From an uncultured Acidimicrobiales bacterium (lineage in GTDB: Bacteria; Actinomycetota; Acidimicrobiia; Acidimicrobiales; SZUA-35): DNA of 64,000 nucleotides. The notes beneath the pieces were generated by a model. The model saw nothing but the letters and a program-made list of their open reading frames with translations. It did no database searches and was not told where the DNA came from. The position numbers and the translations under genes are program-made. The stretch is from the NCBI GenBank assembly GCA_937922805.1, contig CALAJV010000010.1, forward strand, positions 1 through 64,000, given 5' to 3'. Positions 9,377-18,168 of this stretch are shown here, piece after piece (positions within the stretch are counted from its first letter, which is position 1; each line of letters starts with the position of its first letter).

Positions 9377-10618
9377 ATGAACAAAGTGGATGAAACAAGA
9401 ACCGAACGAGACGCTGGTGAGCAAAAGGCAGTCGACCCGCCCGGTGCTAACGGGCAACGTCGTCGTCTATCAGGGCCGATGATCGCCACGCTACTGCTTT
9501 CTGTTGCGATGCTGGCCGCTGGCGCCATTTCCGTAGCCCGGCCAGTGTCGGCCGGCGGACCCGACCAAAACGACCAAGGTGTCGGTTTGGGTGAGTGTGT
9601 TGATCCTGAGGGTGATGGTTGGGGTTGGCGTGGGGTTTGGCCTGCTGGTGAGTCGTGTGAGGTTGCGGCTGGCGCAGGCGGGACTGCTAACGATTCGACT
9701 GTTGGAGGTCTTGACTCTGGTGCTACGAATTCTCAGTCGTCCTCGTCTGCGCCAGGACCAGTGAATACTTCTGGTGTTAGCGACCGGCCTGAGCCGAGAG
9801 TGACGTTCTACGACCGGATTAGTGATATTGACCCCAACAACCACGGCAGACTTGACCTGATCGTTGAACATGAATTTGAAGGCGACTCAGCTGAATGCGG
9901 CTTTGTTGGAGCGGACTCGCCAAGCTGTTTTCGCTACGCCGTTGTCGCCAGTGATGATCTGGACGGTGAGCTGGTCAGAAAGATATCTGCCGGACCGGTT
10001 ACGGCCCAGAGCCTGACTACCCAAGATCTAGCGAAGTTAGAGCAAACAGTTGAGAACGCTCGCATTTCGGAAAAAGAAGATGACGGCAAGGGCAAAGACA
10101 AGAGCAGAAGCAGATGGGGCAAACTTCTTGAGTTTCTCTATGAGCTATGTGTAGCGCTTTGCGATATCGAATGGGGCGCCGAACCCTCTACCGCTCAACA
10201 GGCTGCTGCTACCTACGCGGGGGGAGATCTCGGTGGCGAGTTTAACAACACACCAACTCATCACCCTGATGTTGGCCGTGCTCATGAGACCTCGGGACTG
10301 ACGCCGGGTGGCAATACCGGCGGCCCCGCCAGTGGACCTAGCACGGCTCAGGAAGCAGCAAACACGTATTCGGGTGCTGATATAGCTGGCGAGTTTGGCG
10401 ACACCAACGGAGCAAGTGGCGTCGGAGGGAGCGCTAGCGCAGCTGATGCGGCGGCCGCTGCTGTCGCTTATGCTGGCGGCGATCTTGGCGGCGAGTTCGG
10501 AGGAACCGCTGGGACCGGTGGCGATGACGGCGGCGGAGACACCGGTGGTGGCGATAGTGGGGGTGGTGATAGCGGTATCGGTGGTAGCGACGCTGGCGAC
10601 AGCGGCTACGGATACTGA
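9377..10618 (+). CDS. Secreted protein with one DGDGWGW module and AxxYxGxDLGGEF repeats
   Basis: A 413-residue exported protein of unknown function. Residues 1-56 contain a basic region and a hydrophobic signal segment ending in PVSA. One CVDPEGDGWGW module follows directly. The middle (about 140-260) has a Cys-containing domain with a Lys/Glu/Asp-rich stretch and is not recognised. The C-terminus carries three degenerate copies of an Ala-Ala-x-x-Tyr-x-Gly-x-Asp-Leu-Gly-Gly-Glu-Phe motif, then a Gly/Asp/Ser-rich tail. AAAGGTGAAAG is placed well before the ATG. It is 72 bases after the esterase gene with no terminator between, so the two are probably co-transcribed and may act together at the cell surface. 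Confidence 0.8.
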   Translation: MNKVDETRTERDAGEQKAVDPPGANGQRRRLSGPMIATLLLSVAMLAAGAISVARPVSAGGPDQNDQGVGLGECVDPEGDGWGWRGVWPAGESCEVAAGAGGTANDSTVGGLDSGATNSQSSSSAPGPVNTSGVSDRPEPRVTFYDRISDIDPNNHGRLDLIVEHEFEGDSAECGFVGADSPSCFRYAVVASDDLDGELVRKISAGPVTAQSLTTQDLAKLEQTVENARISEKEDDGKGKDKSRSRWGKLLEFLYELCVALCDIEWGAEPSTAQQAAATYAGGDLGGEFNNTPTHHPDVGRAHETSGLTPGGNTGGPASGPSTAQEAANTYSGADIAGEFGDTNGASGVGGSASAADAAAAAVAYAGGDLGGEFGGTAGTGGDDGGGDTGGGDSGGGDSGIGGSDAGDSGYGY

Positions 10619-10991
10619 GTACAACTCGTCAGATCCTGACCTCGACCACGGAAACCTAACATAGTTAGACAATCGAAACAAAGGTCAGACTTTTAGCTGA
10701 GGGCAAACAGTTTTCGCCGATAACTCAGATGGCAAGTATCCGGATAAAGAACCTTACGTTGTAAATTAGGCCAACATGGGTTCTGGTTGGGATACCGTCA
10801 GATCGTTCGTGGGCTCACTCTCGGGGAGAGGTTGAGTGGGCCCACGAACGGTTTCATTTTTGCAGGCCCTAGTGCTCAGTGGGGGGACGCCAGATGGGAC
10901 CTGCCCAATCATGTTTGTCTAACATTGTCGCCGATGGGTTCTGACGATGATCGAACATGAGAGTTGTTGGTCGATCGGCTAGCGTCTGTGA
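10619..10991. other. Intergenic region with terminator
   Basis: No gene is seen in these 373 bases. They contain the terminator hairpin described at 10804-10861; the remainder should hold the promoter of the metallo-beta-lactamase gene, for which I see no convincing -35/-10 pair. Confidence 0.6.
10804..10861 (+). terminator. Rho-independent terminator after the secreted-protein pair
   Basis: CGTTCGTGGG pairs with CCCACGAACG and CACTC with GAGTG, leaving a loop of about 13 bases; GTTTCATTTTT follows. With the coxM terminator it encloses the two secreted-protein genes as a separate transcription unit. Confidence 0.85.
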
Positions 10992-12296
10992 ATGACTTCT
11001 ATTCGCGAGCTGGCTGAACAACACTGGCATGGCCGGGGCGACCTTGTCCATCATCACCACCCGGTTCAAAGAATCACCAATGACGCCGGCCAAACACATG
11101 GTGAAGAGATAGCCGAGAATCTGTTCACCCTGAAGAGCATCGCGTCAGTGAACGCAATTGATACTGGTGATGGGCTGGTCATGCTTGACACCGGCGGAAG
11201 TTTCGACCGCGAGATCGTTCACTCAGAAGTTCGAGGGTGGCGACCGTCGACTCCGCTGGCGGCCGCTATCTACTCTCACCATCACATCGACCATGTGATG
11301 GGCACCGAGTTGTTCGAATCTGAGGCCCGGGAAAAAGGTTGGGAGGCGCCGACTGTATACGCCCACGAAGATGTTCCTGACCACTTCCACCGGTACGACA
11401 AAACTAACGGTTGGAACACAGCGATCAATCGTCGTCAATTCGCCTTGGACATGCCAGGTTGGCAGTGGCCGACCGGGTTTCGATTTCCCGACGTTACCTA
11501 TGCCCACCATTTAACCTTCGACCGAGGCGGATACTCCTTCGAGTTGCATCACGCCCGAGGTGAAACCGACGATGCCACGTGGACGTATGTCCCCGAGCTC
11601 AAGGTGTTGCATCCCGGTGATCTTTTCATTTGGGCTGTGCCCAATGCCGGTAACCCTCAGAAGGTGCAACGGTATTTGTCTGATTGGGGTGATGCTCTGC
11701 GGAAAATGGAGGCACTAAAGCCCGAGATTCTCTTATCCGGTCACGGTCTACCAATCTTCGGAGCCGATCGGATAAGCGCGGCGTTGTTGGACACCGCCGA
11801 GGCGCTCGAAAGCATCGAAGAACAAACCCTAACGATTATGAACCAAGGCAAGAACCTCGACACGTGCCTGCACGAGGTAAAGGTTCCCGAACACCTTGGG
11901 AACAAGCCTTACCTCCGCCCGGTCTACGACCACCCTCAATTCTTGGTCCGCAATGTTTGGCGTCGCTACGGCGGCTGGTACGACGGCGAGCCAGACAACC
12001 TCCTTCCCGCTCCCAGAGAACAACAAGCCAAAGAGTGGGTTCAGCTAGCTGGTGGGGCGGACAAGGTTCTAGCCAGAGCGTCTGAGTTGCTACATGCCGG
12101 CGATGCCCGCGCCGCGTGCCACCTGGTCGAATTCTGTTCGTTGGCCGAACCCGACAACGCCGAAGTGTGGGAGGTTCGAGCTCAGGCGTACAACGCCTAC
12201 TCCGGGGAGCAAGAATCGTCGATGGCCCGCAATATTCTCGGCCACGCCGCCCGCTCATCAGCGGAACAAAAGCGTGATCTGGCCGGCGACTATTAG
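10992..12296 (+). CDS. Alkylsulfatase-like metallo-beta-lactamase-fold hydrolase
   Basis: A 434-residue metallo-beta-lactamase-fold enzyme with the zinc motif HHHIDH (about 94-99), a later HARGETDD segment, HPGDLF and SGHGLPIFG, all in the usual order. From about residue 310 the sequence VRNVWRRYGGWYDGEPDN matches the dimerisation domain of type III (SdsA/BDS1-like) alkylsulfatases. The SCP2-like C-terminal domain of those enzymes is missing, so the true substrate may differ. No signal peptide is seen, so the protein is probably cytoplasmic. It lies 56 bases before the coxD-like gene in the same direction. Confidence 0.85.
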   Translation: MTSIRELAEQHWHGRGDLVHHHHPVQRITNDAGQTHGEEIAENLFTLKSIASVNAIDTGDGLVMLDTGGSFDREIVHSEVRGWRPSTPLAAAIYSHHHIDHVMGTELFESEAREKGWEAPTVYAHEDVPDHFHRYDKTNGWNTAINRRQFALDMPGWQWPTGFRFPDVTYAHHLTFDRGGYSFELHHARGETDDATWTYVPELKVLHPGDLFIWAVPNAGNPQKVQRYLSDWGDALRKMEALKPEILLSGHGLPIFGADRISAALLDTAEALESIEEQTLTIMNQGKNLDTCLHEVKVPEHLGNKPYLRPVYDHPQFLVRNVWRRYGGWYDGEPDNLLPAPREQQAKEWVQLAGGADKVLARASELLHAGDARAACHLVEFCSLAEPDNAEVWEVRAQAYNAYSGEQESSMARNILGHAARSSAEQKRDLAGDY

Positions 12297-12352
12297 CCAG
12301 TCACTGAGCCTGGTTTGGGTGATGGCCTCTGGCGGGCACTAACCTGCAACTT

Positions 12353-13291
12353 GTGGATCAGACAGCATCGCAAATCGGATTGTCCCCATCGTCGGTAGAT
12401 GAAGTTGTTAAGAAGCTGGGAGCGAATGACTATTTGGCCGATGAAGGCCTAGCCACCGCCATCTTCCTCGCCATCCAACTTCGTCGGCCGCTGTTCTTGG
12501 AAGGCGAAGCTGGAGTTGGTAAGACCGAAGTAGCCAAGGCGCTTTCTCGGTGGTCTGGTGCCCGGATGATTCGCCTCCAGTGTTACGAAGGGATCGATTC
12601 GGCCCAAGCCGTATACGAATGGGACTACGCCCGCCAGCTTTTGCACCTACGGACAGCAGAGGCCACCGGTGCCGCTACCGGAGCGAACACCGATGAACTC
12701 GAAGCGGCCCTCTACGACCCAAGGTTCCTGATTCGTCGACCGCTGCTCGATGCGCTCAGCTCAACCGATGGAACGGTGCCGGTTCTGCTCATCGATGAAG
12801 TGGATCGAGCCGACGACGAATTCGAAGCGTTCCTCTTGGAAGCGCTATCAGACTTCAGCGTCACCATTCCCGAGATCGGAACGATCCAGGCCGAGACGCC
12901 ACCCATCGTGGTTCTCACTTCCAACCGAACTCGAGACGTTCACGACGCCCTGAAACGTCGCTGCCTGTACCATTGGGTCGAGCATCCAGATTTCGACCGC
13001 GAAGTCAGCATCGTGAAGTTGCGGGCTCCCGGCGTTGGCGATCCATTGGCTCGACAAGTAGCTGCTGCCACCGAGGCGATGCGGGGCTACGGGCTCTACA
13101 AGCCTCCAGGCGTAGCTGAGAGTATTGATTGGGCTCTGTCCTTGGCTGCCTTGGGTCGCGAGTCGCTCGACGAGAAATCAGTTCGAGCCACGCTGGGAAC
13201 GGTTTTGAAGTATCGCGAAGACCAGGAGCGAGTCAGCCAAAAAGGCCTAGAAGAAATGGTTCGCAATGCGGTGTTGCGAGGTGGCAGTTGA
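12353..13291 (+). CDS. MoxR-family AAA+ ATPase, CoxD-like
   Basis: A 312-residue AAA+ ATPase with Walker A GEAGVGKTEVAKAL near residue 48 and Walker B LLIDEVDRADDEFE near residue 145, followed by the sensor region LTSNRTRDVHDALKRR. MoxR ATPases act with VWA proteins as metal-cofactor chaperones. In aerobic CODH systems CoxD and CoxE take part in maturing the Mo-Cu centre. The next gene is a VWA protein that overlaps by four bases, and coxSLM lies about 5 kb upstream, which supports a role in CODH maturation. The start is GTG. The assignment to CoxD as opposed to another MoxR subgroup is an inference. Confidence 0.88.
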   Translation: MDQTASQIGLSPSSVDEVVKKLGANDYLADEGLATAIFLAIQLRRPLFLEGEAGVGKTEVAKALSRWSGARMIRLQCYEGIDSAQAVYEWDYARQLLHLRTAEATGAATGANTDELEAALYDPRFLIRRPLLDALSSTDGTVPVLLIDEVDRADDEFEAFLLEALSDFSVTIPEIGTIQAETPPIVVLTSNRTRDVHDALKRRCLYHWVEHPDFDREVSIVKLRAPGVGDPLARQVAAATEAMRGYGLYKPPGVAESIDWALSLAALGRESLDEKSVRATLGTVLKYREDQERVSQKGLEEMVRNAVLRGGS

Positions 13292-14505
13292 ACCGACTCG
13301 GGTCGGACCCCGAGCCGAGTAGCGCTGATAACGCTAGCGGCGTTGGCGCCGACGCTGTCGGCACGGTAGCGACGCAACCAGATCGGGGCGAGCGACTAGT
13401 CGTCGGGTTTTGCCGATCCCTGCGGGGAGCGGGGCTTGCTGTTCCGGCATCGGCAACCATCAACTTCGCTGAGTCGCTTCGCTACTTGGGGGTCGACGAC
13501 AGAGAGGGTGTCTATTGGGCCGGCCGGGCCACCCTCGTCCACCGTCCAGAAGACATCAACCACTACGACCGAATCTTTGCTGCTTACTGGCAACAGAGAG
13601 CTGGTGAGCTGGTTAACTTCGAAGGTACCCCGCCACCGGTAACGCTTGCCCTCGACTCCGCTGATGATAGTGACAACAACGAAAACGATGATCACGAGCC
13701 GATGGGGGACATCCAACCAGTTCGATTTAGTCGAGCGGAAGTACTGACCAACAAAGACTTCGCTGAGTGCACTGCGTTGGAGCTAGCCGAGCTGTCCCGA
13801 CTCATGGCTCGGTTGCGCTTCACTACCTATCGTCGTCGATCTCGACGTCAGGTGGCGGTCAACCGGCGCGGCGACCGCCCCGATCTTCGAAGAACGGTTC
13901 GTTGGGCGCTGAAACACCAAGGAGAGCCGGTCCGGCGAGCCTATACATCGGCCGCATCGACACCCCGACGACTCGTCCTCATTCTTGACGTCTCGGGATC
14001 GATGGAAGCATACGCGAGGGCCTTGCTTCGCTTTGCTCACGCCGCAGTTGTAGCCCGAAGCAAAGTCGATGTCTTCGTACTCGGCACTCGGCTAACCCGA
14101 GTTACCAAAAGCTTGACCAGTCGAGATCCTGACTCGGCCATCACTAAGGCAACCGCCGATGTTAAAGATTGGGCTGGCGGCACCCGGCTAGGGGATGGAT
14201 TTCGCCAATTCAACGATGAGTGGGGGATACGGGGAATGGCTAGGGGATCGGTGGTCGTGATTCTGAGTGATGGTTGGGACCGAGGAGACCCGCAGTTACT
14301 TGGCCGAGAAATGGAACGACTGCAACGAGTGGCCCACCAAGTCGTTTGGGTCAATCCGTTGAAGGCAACACCTGGTTACGCTCCGCTGGCGGCTGGTATG
14401 GCCGCAGCTTTGCCCTTTATTGACCGCTTTGTCGAAGGTCACTCCTACGCTTCATTGGATCAGCTTGCATCAATTCTGGCTGGAACGGAAAGCGGGACGT
14501 CGTGA
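13288..14505 (+). CDS. VWA-domain protein, CoxE-like
   Basis: A VWA-containing protein of about 405 residues, the usual partner of MoxR ATPases. The C-terminal half holds the MIDAS-type motif LDVSGSMEAYA and later VVILSDGWDRGDP. The N-terminal half contains an acidic Asp/Asn/Glu stretch and an Arg-rich segment (TTYRRRSRRQ) typical of CoxE-like proteins. I chose a TTG start at 13288: it overlaps the stop of the ATPase gene and has GAGG 5-8 bases upstream. Longer in-frame starts would overlap the ATPase gene by 160 bases. Confidence 0.85.
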   Translation: MNRLGSDPEPSSADNASGVGADAVGTVATQPDRGERLVVGFCRSLRGAGLAVPASATINFAESLRYLGVDDREGVYWAGRATLVHRPEDINHYDRIFAAYWQQRAGELVNFEGTPPPVTLALDSADDSDNNENDDHEPMGDIQPVRFSRAEVLTNKDFAECTALELAELSRLMARLRFTTYRRRSRRQVAVNRRGDRPDLRRTVRWALKHQGEPVRRAYTSAASTPRRLVLILDVSGSMEAYARALLRFAHAAVVARSKVDVFVLGTRLTRVTKSLTSRDPDSAITKATADVKDWAGGTRLGDGFRQFNDEWGIRGMARGSVVVILSDGWDRGDPQLLGREMERLQRVAHQVVWVNPLKATPGYAPLAAGMAAALPFIDRFVEGHSYASLDQLASILAGTESGTS

Positions 14506-15485
14506 CTGAACAAGATCCACATTGGCAGCCACCTCAAGGTGACCCAATCTCTATCGCCGGTCAGTCCCCACCTCAATCTCCGCCCCAGTCGACGTCAGTC
14601 GGACCTCCGCTGAATTTGTCGCCCGAGGACAACACATATCTGGCGACAGCGTCAGCTCCGACTCCCGCCAGCGGAGGTTTCGGCGATTCGATCCTTGGTG
14701 TCGTTTGGAGTGTGCTCGGGTTCGGAGTTTTTCTGGTATCAGCCTTAGTGGGTTTGGTATTGGCGGCGCTGTTCATCGACCTTGATCTATCCGACTTAGT
14801 CGATGCTGAGAATGCAGCCGAGAGTCTTCCAGCCGGGGCTTTGGCGATGTCGCTCGTGTTCCAGCAGATCGGCCAGGCCGGTTGGCCGCTCATCGTCGGA
14901 AAATGGTTCCCTGGGGTTGACTGGGCCGACCTTCGAATCGGGTTCAAGCCGGTCGATCTTGGCATAGGGTTAGGGACTGCATTCATAGCCCTGTTTACCG
15001 CAAGTGTTTTCGGGTTCGGAGCATCGAAGCTTGTCGGGTTGGAGGATCAATCGGCGGCCGACAATACCCAGTTCCTAACTGATGCGAAAGGCTCGGTTTG
15101 GCTCTATGTGATTGTCTTTTGTGTTGTAGTCGGGGCGCCGGTTGCCGAAGAGTTGTTTTTTCGAGGACTCGTACTCAGTGCTTTTGAGAAGCTGGGCGCT
15201 GCTATCGGTCGAAGTGCGTTGACAGGCGACCAAGCAATCAAACGGGCCAGCATGGCCGTCGGTGTTCTTGGCTCAACCATTATTTTTACTCTGCCCCACT
15301 TCATCGGCGGAACGTGGCAAGAAACAGTGGTGCTCTTCAGCTCGATTGGAGCCGTCGGTGTGGTGTTGGCTCTAGCCGCTATGTACACCAACCGCCTCGG
15401 TGCCCCAATCGTTGCTCATATGCTGTTCAATTCAGTCGGAGCGGCCGCAGCACTTGGGGCATTCGACAGCTTCCAAACCACCTAG
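14502..15485 (+). CDS. CPBP-family intramembrane metalloprotease
   Basis: A 327-residue multi-spanning membrane protein of the CPBP (CAAX protease/bacteriocin-processing) family. After a Pro/Gln/Ser-rich N-terminus of about 55 residues come several hydrophobic segments. The family motifs are visible: EELFFRG with Glu216-Glu217, FTLPH, and HMLFNS. The GTG start overlaps the coxE-like stop by four bases. The substrate is unknown; the coupling to the MoxR-VWA pair suggests the three are made together. Confidence 0.88.
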   Translation: MTEQDPHWQPPQGDPISIAGQSPPQSPPQSTSVGPPLNLSPEDNTYLATASAPTPASGGFGDSILGVVWSVLGFGVFLVSALVGLVLAALFIDLDLSDLVDAENAAESLPAGALAMSLVFQQIGQAGWPLIVGKWFPGVDWADLRIGFKPVDLGIGLGTAFIALFTASVFGFGASKLVGLEDQSAADNTQFLTDAKGSVWLYVIVFCVVVGAPVAEELFFRGLVLSAFEKLGAAIGRSALTGDQAIKRASMAVGVLGSTIIFTLPHFIGGTWQETVVLFSSIGAVGVVLALAAMYTNRLGAPIVAHMLFNSVGAAAALGAFDSFQTT

Positions 15486-15590
15486 TCCGTCGACAATACC
15501 TGCCTCACTCACCACCTCAATCTTGGTGATGGCTGGTTAGCTGGCTGCGCTTGTCTCGCAATCATCGCCACTCGAGACTAGGTTTCAGCT

Positions 15591-16394
15591 ATGGCTAATT
15601 CGCTCGCACGGTATGACCAATTTGAAGGCCTTCGTCTTGATCGGCCCGAGCCAGGAATACTTCGCCTAATTCTCGACACGCCGGGCAAGCTCAATGCTGT
15701 TGATGCGGTCAAGCACGCTGACCTGGCCGATGTCTGGCCGGTAATAAGTCGTGACCCGGAAACCAACGTTGTGGTCGTCCACGGCGAAGGAGGAGCGTTT
15801 TCCGCCGGAGGCGACATGGCCATGATTGAAGATATCGTGGCCGAGCCGGCAGCGCGAGCAGCAACCTTTCGGGAAGCCCGAGACTTGGTCTACAACATGA
15901 TCAACTGTTCGAAGCCTATTGTTTCTGGCATCGAGCGAGTGGCGGTTGGGGCTGGATTAGCAACCGCGTTGATGGCCGACATTTCGGTGTGTGGACGAAC
16001 GGCTCGCATCATTGATGGTCACACCAAACTTGGAGTCGCCGCTGGAGATCATGCCGTCATTATTTGGCCGCTCCTCTGTGGAATGGCCAAAGCCAAGTAC
16101 TACTTGATGACTTGTGAAGCGATGGACGGAGAAGAGGCGGAGCGGTTGGGGATTGTTTCGATGGTCGTCGACGATGACAAGGTAATTGAGTCCGCCTTTG
16201 ACGTGGCGCGCAAGCTCAACAACGGATCGCAGCAAGCTATCCAATGGACCAAATTGGCGCTCAACAATTGGCTCCGGATGGCCGGGCCCTCATTCGATGC
16301 CTCGGTCGCGCTAGAAATCCTTGGCTTCGCAGGAACCGATGTTCACGAAGGAATAGCGGCCATCAAAGAAAAGCGGCAACCAGATTTTGGCTGA
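15591..16394 (+). CDS. Enoyl-CoA hydratase/isomerase family protein
   Basis: A 267-residue crotonase-fold protein. It shows VVVVHGEGGAFSAGGDMAM, the oxyanion-hole region, at about residue 57-80, and KPIVSGIERVAVGAGLATAL in the middle, where conserved Gly residues bind CoA. The position of one usual catalytic Glu is occupied by KLGVAAGDH, so the exact reaction cannot be read from sequence. It is followed closely by a convergent lipoprotein gene. Confidence 0.88.
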   Translation: MANSLARYDQFEGLRLDRPEPGILRLILDTPGKLNAVDAVKHADLADVWPVISRDPETNVVVVHGEGGAFSAGGDMAMIEDIVAEPAARAATFREARDLVYNMINCSKPIVSGIERVAVGAGLATALMADISVCGRTARIIDGHTKLGVAAGDHAVIIWPLLCGMAKAKYYLMTCEAMDGEEAERLGIVSMVVDDDKVIESAFDVARKLNNGSQQAIQWTKLALNNWLRMAGPSFDASVALEILGFAGTDVHEGIAAIKEKRQPDFG

Positions 16395-16407
16395 ACCGCC
16401 AGAGGTG

Positions 16408-17211
16408 TTAGTTGGTGAAGTCCTCAGCGAATCGCTCGGCGTCAACACCACATTTTTCTTCCGCTATCGGAACGATGACTGCCGCATACTTTTCTGGTAT
16501 CCGATCTTCGCTGAAGGCTGCTCGGGCTTCGTCTTCAGGCAAGCTGGCCATGTACGAAAGAGCCTCAGTCATCACGCACTCAGTTTCTTTCGGAGTGAGA
16601 TCGCCAAACGTTTCGCTTTGGGCCACGATGGCCCCCACTTCGCTAGGGGCGCATTTGGCGGCCACGTAAATAGCATCGCCAGAATTTTCGCTATCAGCGA
16701 TTAGATCTCGATTTTCTCGCATACATTTTCCGGCCTCGGAATCGGGATCTATGCCGAGTGCAGCCATGGCAGCGAGAAGTTCAAGTTCCGCAATTGTGTC
16801 TTTGGCCGCGGGGTTTAGCGTCGAACTAGTAGCCGCACCTGAGGAGCTGTCGTCGTCTGAGGAGTCAGCGCTGTCGTCAGATACGCCACCGCTATCGGCC
16901 GAATCGTCTTGCATGGAGTCCGAGTCTGAGGAGTCGCCTTGGGCGGTGTCGTCGTCGACTGGGTCATCGTCTTCGCCTGATTCAGCAAGTTCGTCGTCTG
17001 CTGGCAGCGTTGTTGATGAAGTCGTAGTGGAGCTATCGCTGGCCGATGCCTCAACTCGTTGATCTTCACCAACTGATGACTCGGTGTCGCTGCTAGCCGA
17101 AGCGCTACCAACGGTCTCTTGTCCGCCGCAGGCCACAAAAATTGAAGCCGAAAGCAAGCAGCCGACGAGCCATGGGTTAACGCTTGGTTTCTTGTTCGTT
17201 TGTTTCACCAT
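16408..17211 (-). CDS. Predicted lipoprotein with Ser/Asp-rich linker
   Basis: A 267-residue protein with a basic N-terminus, a hydrophobic segment and a lipobox-like FVACGG, so it is probably anchored to the outer face of the membrane by its Cys. Residues 35-130 are a low-complexity Ser/Asp/Thr/Glu linker. The C-terminal 130 residues form a small alpha-helical domain with four Cys (in GKCMRE, AAKCAP, TECVM and EKCG). I do not recognise the domain. It faces the enoyl-CoA hydratase gene tail to tail with 13 bases between. Confidence 0.75.
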   Translation of the reverse strand: MVKQTNKKPSVNPWLVGCLLSASIFVACGGQETVGSASASSDTESSVGEDQRVEASASDSSTTTSSTTLPADDELAESGEDDDPVDDDTAQGDSSDSDSMQDDSADSGGVSDDSADSSDDDSSSGAATSSTLNPAAKDTIAELELLAAMAALGIDPDSEAGKCMRENRDLIADSENSGDAIYVAAKCAPSEVGAIVAQSETFGDLTPKETECVMTEALSYMASLPEDEARAAFSEDRIPEKYAAVIVPIAEEKCGVDAERFAEDFTN

Positions 17212-17793
17212 TGCTCGGTTCCTTGTTCGCTATCGGCGCTCTTATGGGGCTAAGCGAGCGTAGCGAACTCAGCGGTCGATTACCGTTCAGGCGGCCAACG
17301 TTCGGTTGAAGATGTCGAACCGGTGGTCTTGGAGCAAGAAATTTTCGAGGATCGCGGGTTCACTAACGAAGCTCAGAGTCTTCCAATTTTGGAATAAAGG
17401 GCTTGTTCTGGCCAGTGTTCGAGGTGAATCGGCCGGACTGTCAAAGATTTGACACAAGAAGCTCAGAATCAGAGTAGTAAGAGGCGCTATCGGCTCGTAG
17501 CCTTACTAGCTGGCGTGTATGCACACGTGTATGCACGTAAATACGGCCCCTCTTCATGATTTGGCCGCTTAGAGTCTGAGATAGCTGCACGCAGTTACGT
17601 GGTTATCTCGCAATTAGTTGTGTGCTCTAGCGGTATTGAAATCTTAGAAGTGTCCGGCCATCAATACCTTGAACTGAAGTTATGAGTGTTTGACCTGAAC
17701 TTTTTGCTGGAAGATCTCGGCAAGAAGACCGAGAAGTAAAAGTCCGATTGAGCGAGAGCTTGAATACAGCGAAATCCTGAGTAGAGGTGCCTG
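17212..17793. other. 582-base region upstream of rpsL
   Basis: No convincing gene is present. The region should contain the promoters of the divergent lipoprotein gene and of the rpsL operon. It has two copies of CGTGTATGCAC at 17514-17524 and 17526-17536 and a small hairpin CTCGG/CCGAG at 17716-17733 in what would be the rpsL leader. RNA polymerase genes, which often precede rpsL, are not here. Confidence 0.6.
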
Positions 17794-18165
17794 GTGCCCA
17801 CGATACAACAGCTGGTCCGTAAGGGCCGTCAATCAAAACCAAAGAAGGGTACGACTCCAGCACTACAGGATTCGCCCCAGCGTCGAGGGGTATGTACTCG
17901 CGTATATACCGCTACGCCGAAGAAGCCGAACTCGGCGCTACGTAAAGTGGCCCGCGTCCGACTCACCACTGGCATCGAGGTCACCGCTTATATCCCAGGT
18001 GAAGGCCACAACCTTCAAGAGCACTCAATCGTCCTCGTTCGAGGCGGTCGTGTTAAAGACCTACCCGGCGTTCGATACAAGATCGTTCGTGGAACACTCG
18101 ACACCACCGGCGTCCGAGACCGCAAGCAGGCCCGTAGTCGTTACGGCGTGAAGAAGGATTCGTAA
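17794..18165 (+). CDS. rpsL: 30S ribosomal protein S12
   Basis: The 123-residue protein is full length for S12, the decoding-centre protein. It begins [11 protein letters not shown] and contains [18 protein letters not shown] and the [18 protein letters not shown] loop, where streptomycin-resistance changes arise in other bacteria; the Lys residues there are wild type. The start is GTG with AGAGGTG 4-9 bases upstream. It heads the str operon, three bases before rpsG. Confidence 0.98.
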   Translation: MPTIQQLVRKGRQSKPKKGTTPALQDSPQRRGVCTRVYTATPKKPNSALRKVARVRLTTGIEVTAYIPGEGHNLQEHSIVLVRGGRVKDLPGVRYKIVRGTLDTTGVRDRKQARSRYGVKKDS

Positions 18166-18168
18166 ACC

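Noticed and set aside
17449..17480. TTGACA ... TAGTAA as an rpsL promoter
   Set aside because: The spacing is 20 bases, too long for a standard sigma-70-type promoter.
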